Under the pieces are notes generated by a model that was not told the origin of the DNA, made no database searches, and saw only the letters and a program-made list of their open reading frames with translations. Below, in pieces: positions 60,345 through 64,000 of a DNA stretch of 64,000 bases; position 1 is the first letter of the stretch; every line of letters begins with the position of its first letter. A program made the translations under genes and the position numbers. The stretch is from assembly GCA_026874595.1 (NCBI GenBank), contig CM049320.1, positions 21,029,714-21,093,713 of the forward strand, written 5' to 3'. Source of the stretch: Sipunculus nudus. Taxonomy: Eukaryota > Annelida > Sipuncula > Golfingiida > Sipunculidae.

Positions 60345-61910
60345 TTGATCTTTACAGTGTGTTGTAGGAGAGGAATTTATCTGCCACACCTAATGGTATT
60401 AACATCTAAAGGAAACCTATCCCCCCCCCCAAAAAAAAACCAAATCAGCCAGACCAAAATAAAGAAGCCGTCTACTCTTAGGATGGTACACGCATATCTT
60501 ATGCACACATATAGTATAATAAGGTACATAACACATTTAATATAAAATACCAAATGTGTTTGTAGGAACAGGGGTCGTTCAGCTAGGATTCATAGGGGCT
60601 GTCAAGGGCCCCAGTTAATTTTGTTGTTTTAGGGAACCTAATAACTGAAATGCTGCTCGATGGATTTTCGTGTGTGTTTGTTGGTTTCAATTTATTAAGG
60701 TATCTTAGTAGCACCTATGAAAGCTATGTCGATCCATATGTGTCTATAATAGGGCTTATCCATGGGGTATACAGCTAGCTATATAATTAAGTCCTTCGTT
60801 CTTATAGCACACAACCTGTGGGACCCAAGTTCTCTGAATGATATTAATGCTCTACGTGAGGGATAAGTAACCTTTTTTTCTGCTAAAAATTTACACCTAA
60901 TTTTGCAGTTTGGAGTATCAGAACTTTCTAAATCGGAGGATGTAAGGATGCTTAGAAGAAGTGGTGAAAGGCAAAAAAACGTGACCGACGATGATTAAAT
61001 GTGCTACGAACTGGCAATTTCCGGAAACTTTAGAAACTTTCACATGCTTTTTTATTAATCATAGTGTGTATTGTAATATTTAAAGTGATATAAAAATTTA
61101 CTAGTTGTCTCATGAAAGATGGTTCCGGACTTTTTTTTACAGTTGTGACAAGAATAATAAACAAACAACAAAACCAATCATCACTGAGGAATATAGGTTG
61201 AAACAGAGCCCTTGTTGCAGACTTGATGCAGATGGCAAACGGCACAAAATGAGGATGTAGATTTTAGAGTCATCAAAACCAGCGTATTATGTACTTTGAT
61301 ACTCTCTTAATTTGTCACATAATACGCCTAGAATGTCTAGAAACATGAGAAATCACAAGAAGATCCTGAAATCCAATACAGTATGTATTACTGTCCAATA
61401 TGTAGATTAGATAAAGAATGCTACCGCGTGATGAATTAATGTCTGGTGCTCAGGCCGCCTATCACCATGTACCTTGGTACGTAATCAGTTACAAACAAAC
61501 CAAAAAAATATACGTTAAAGATGGAATACATTTTTTTTGGTTACAATTGTTTCTGTATTCCTTTCTGGATAAGGCTCCGTGATTAATTTTTTATATACAG
61601 AATAAAAATGCCGCACTTGTCATTAGTAAGCAAGCATCTTAAATACGTATTTTTATTAATTGTACGTTCGAAAGTACAAACTTAATTCCTACTTTTAATG
61701 AAAAAATAAAACGGTTTCATTTTTGATTAGTTGAGAGGGTTTCCTTGTGTATATAGTGTCGCCAGAATAAATCTTTTCGTCCAAGATATAGACCGTAAGA
61801 AATAACAAGAACGTTACAGAAGACTTCTAGAAACCGGCGAAAATTTCGTAAATGACATCATTAGCCACATACTACCAGTTCTGTGGCAGCCACGTCCGCT
61901 TTCACAGACC
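60345..61910. other. Gene-less stretch
   Basis: It holds a C run at 60421-60430. Nothing else is supported. Confidence 0.55.
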
Positions 61911-62272
61911 TTGATCCAGCGAGCCACTCTGCCGTCTATTTCACGACTAATGAACAGGTCTGCCAGTGTTCGGGGTGAAAACAAATCCAAACGAACAAAA
62001 TGTAAACAATACACACATCAGAACAAGAATATGTGTGCCGCAGAAACGGGAGAGGATTATCTTGCTTTATCACAAATTCCGGGAGAGGTTTATTTGGCTT
62101 TTTTTTCTAATTCCAGATGCCCTCTCGGAAACGCTCAACGTTAACTTACGGACCAGCACCAGACGTGCTCCGACAGCCGCGTTAAATAAGTGGGAAAATC
62201 TAGTCACTTGATTGGTCCAAATGCCTTGACCATTCGTCATAAAATAGACGGCATAGCGGCTCGCTGAATCAA
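61911..62272. mobile_element. 362-bp MITE with about 41-bp inverted repeats
   Basis: Left arm TTGATCCAGCGAGCCACTCT... and the complement of the right arm TTGATTCAGCGAGCCGCTAT... agree at 35 of the first 41 positions, including a shared TGCCGTCTATTT. The interior has no transposase. The + ORFs of 77 and 81 codons start in the arm and are not conserved-looking. No clear target duplication outside the TTGAT ends. Not related by wording to the other families in the window. Confidence 0.75.
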
Positions 62273-63547
62273 TTACTATTATTCTTATGGAATAAGAACT
62301 TTCAGTCAATGAATAATCTTATGAAGTTTCTTTCCTTTTTCCTGTTTAACAAAACTATACCGTTTTCATTATAATCATATATTTGTATTATTATATCAAA
62401 TTAAATTTATAATTTTATAGGGCTGACACCTCCCTAATATGGACTACGGGCAGCTGATGCTTGCGAAAGCCAATGTTTCAGGGTAAAGCAACGTGCCAAA
62501 TGCGGACTCGGTCAACAACTCTTTGATCTCTTGTCCGCTTCAAAGCGTGGAGTGTCATATAAAAGCTTATATAAATATATCTAATCATTCTGCAGTAGTT
62601 TCCTAACGGCATATAAACCAAACGCACAGATTTCCTCTTTAAGAGATCATAACTGTTAGAGGCATGAAGATCTGCAGGTATTACAATATTTAGCAATAAA
62701 AAAATACGGTAGACAAAAATAATGTTGACACAGGTTTATAGCGACAAGAAGAATGCGCTGACCTTTACAAATGACGTCAGTGGACGAAAAAGGAGCGGAA
62801 ACCGGACCCACAGACAAATCCACGCCAGATGGCAGGTGCGCGGATCCACTCAGTTAATTGTAGAATATTTTTCCTTCAACCCAGTCAGGATAAAATCTTA
62901 GCAAACTCGCAGACTCGGTGTTTTGAAGTCGAATCGTTAATAGCCTACCTTCGGTTTCTTTGTGGAGTTTTGTTTTACATGGTCCAGACGTCATGAGTAC
63001 GAGCGTTTTTCCTTTAATCCTCCCTAAGTTTACTGCACGGCGCCCTGTCTATGGCAGATTATTTCTGGTTTAATTTCCATTTCATCATCACGTTTAACGA
63101 AAGCAGCGTCTGTAAATGTTTTGCAGAATGTTATCAACCAGTTCGTTAAGGTTTTAGATATATTCTGTATTTTTTGTTGATGTTCTTAAGAAAACATGGC
63201 GAACAGAAGGCATTACCTATTTGTTTATCAGCACACATTTCCGTAACATCATCATGAGTTATATTTCACTGATTAAGATTTTAGAGACTCGTGTGCCTTT
63301 TTTATGCCTATAACATAAGGAGCTTATGCATGGGGGTTTCCAAAAAAACGCTCTTCTCGCACATTAACACGTTCTACCACGAGAGTTCCGCAATGAATCG
63401 CGGGGACCCCAAAGACGAATTCACATATTACCAGTTTAACCTTCATACATGTACGAACATGCATTGCATAATATGTTCACATAAAACACTCCATCATAGT
63501 AATGACAAAACAGCTATATCTCAAGTCCTGCCCTTGGCCCCATCTAC
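62273..63547. other. Gene-less stretch
   Basis: No gene, RNA or repeat supported. Confidence 0.55.
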
Positions 63548-63555
63548 CCCTAATC

Positions 63556-63613
<58 letters not shown>

Positions 63614-63781
63614 AATCGTATATATATGTATGTATATATATATATGTATATATATATATATTTTTCAGTTGTATATACTCATCAATGTTTGCAAAAACCG
63701 ATGCTCAATGGGTGACCAGAGCATTTCTACGTTGTTTAGAAAAAAAACTAAACTATATCCCTAATCGTATATATATGTATG

Positions 63782-63812
<31 letters not shown>

Positions 63813-63907
63813 TTTTCAGTTGTATATACTCATCAATGTTTGCAAAAACCGATGCTCAATGGGTGACCAGAGCATTTCTACGTTGTTTAGAAAAAAAACT
63901 AAACTAG
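63548..63907 (+). repeat. 149-bp tandem repeat with (TA)n
   Basis: Unit 1 at 63610-63758 and unit 2 at 63759-63907, each starting CCCTAATCGTATATATATG and ending GTTTAGAAAAAAAACTAAAC. A third start, CCCTAATCG, is at 63548, followed only by a TA run. ORFs through here repeat the same peptide because of the duplication. Confidence 0.9.
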
Positions 63908-64000
63908 GTTTTCTTCAGGCATTTCATAAATAATTAATTTCGTACCACACGTCTAAAGGTGCTCGTTCCTGTGAATATCAGTAGCCGGGGTCTTTGTTTG
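63908..64000. other. Unique sequence to the window edge
   Basis: Nothing supported. Confidence 0.6.

Noticed and set aside
1-64000. A new gene system (defence, biosynthetic or similar)
   Set aside because: No cluster of intact genes exists in the window; all supported features are repeats, mobile elements or relics.

Overview
The window looks like gene-poor intergenic DNA from a large, repeat-rich animal genome. It is AT-rich, has many microsatellites and satellites, carries decayed non-LTR retrotransposons with metazoan-type endonuclease and reverse transcriptase, and has many short non-autonomous DNA transposons. The mix (CpG-rich elements with long terminal inverted repeats, tRNA-derived SINEs, long satellite arrays) reminds me of bivalve molluscs or other lophotrochozoans. 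That is an inference from style, not a match. Nothing is prokaryotic. I find no intact protein-coding gene. The only host coding candidate is one short possible exon near 19.15-19.29 kb, which is weak.

Layout. 0-2.05 kb: a CpG-rich element with inverted ends. 4.0-4.3 kb: a fragment of a TA-target MITE family (family A). 5.5-6.6 kb: a CpG-rich unclassified block. 6.6-8.4 kb: a GGTCG-type tandem array with a 536-bp higher-order duplication. 10.4-10.8 kb: a promoter-like stretch without an ORF. 11.3-12.2 kb: one copy each of dispersed families B and A. 17.6-17.9 kb: an ATA microsatellite. 20.9-22.4 kb: a SINE, a family B copy, and a 489-bp hAT-like MITE with an 8-bp target duplication. 25 kb: a polypurine tract. 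27.9-29.2 kb: family A, then a CpG-rich element that seems to hold a second copy of its own family. 30.3-31.3 kb: a 73-bp satellite with a five-monomer higher-order repeat. 36.8-38.1 kb: a diverged 648-bp direct duplication. 41.1-42.25 kb: two more hAT-like MITEs. 43.4-45.4 kb: two LTR-like units, the second a solo LTR with TG..CA ends and an AAAT duplication. 47.7 and 59.5 kb: two copies of one SINE family. 48.64-52.70 kb: a 4-kb satellite of 48/49-bp units with a seven-monomer higher-order repeat. 53.3-56.8 kb: two LINE relics on the minus strand. 58.0-58.9 kb: a second GGTCG-type array. 59.9-60.3 kb: a 214-bp tandem duplication. 61.9-62.3 kb: a MITE with about 41-bp inverted repeats. 63.5-63.9 kb: a 149-bp tandem repeat.

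The most informative part is 53.9-57.2 kb. A LINE with an apurinic-type endonuclease and a YADD reverse transcriptase was hit inside its endonuclease by a family A MITE. A degenerate hAT-like MITE abuts its 5' end. The nested insertion gives family A's boundaries and shows it is younger than the LINE. No gene works with another here; the content is the history of mobile and tandem repeats. All alignments were made by eye, so identities and edges are approximate.
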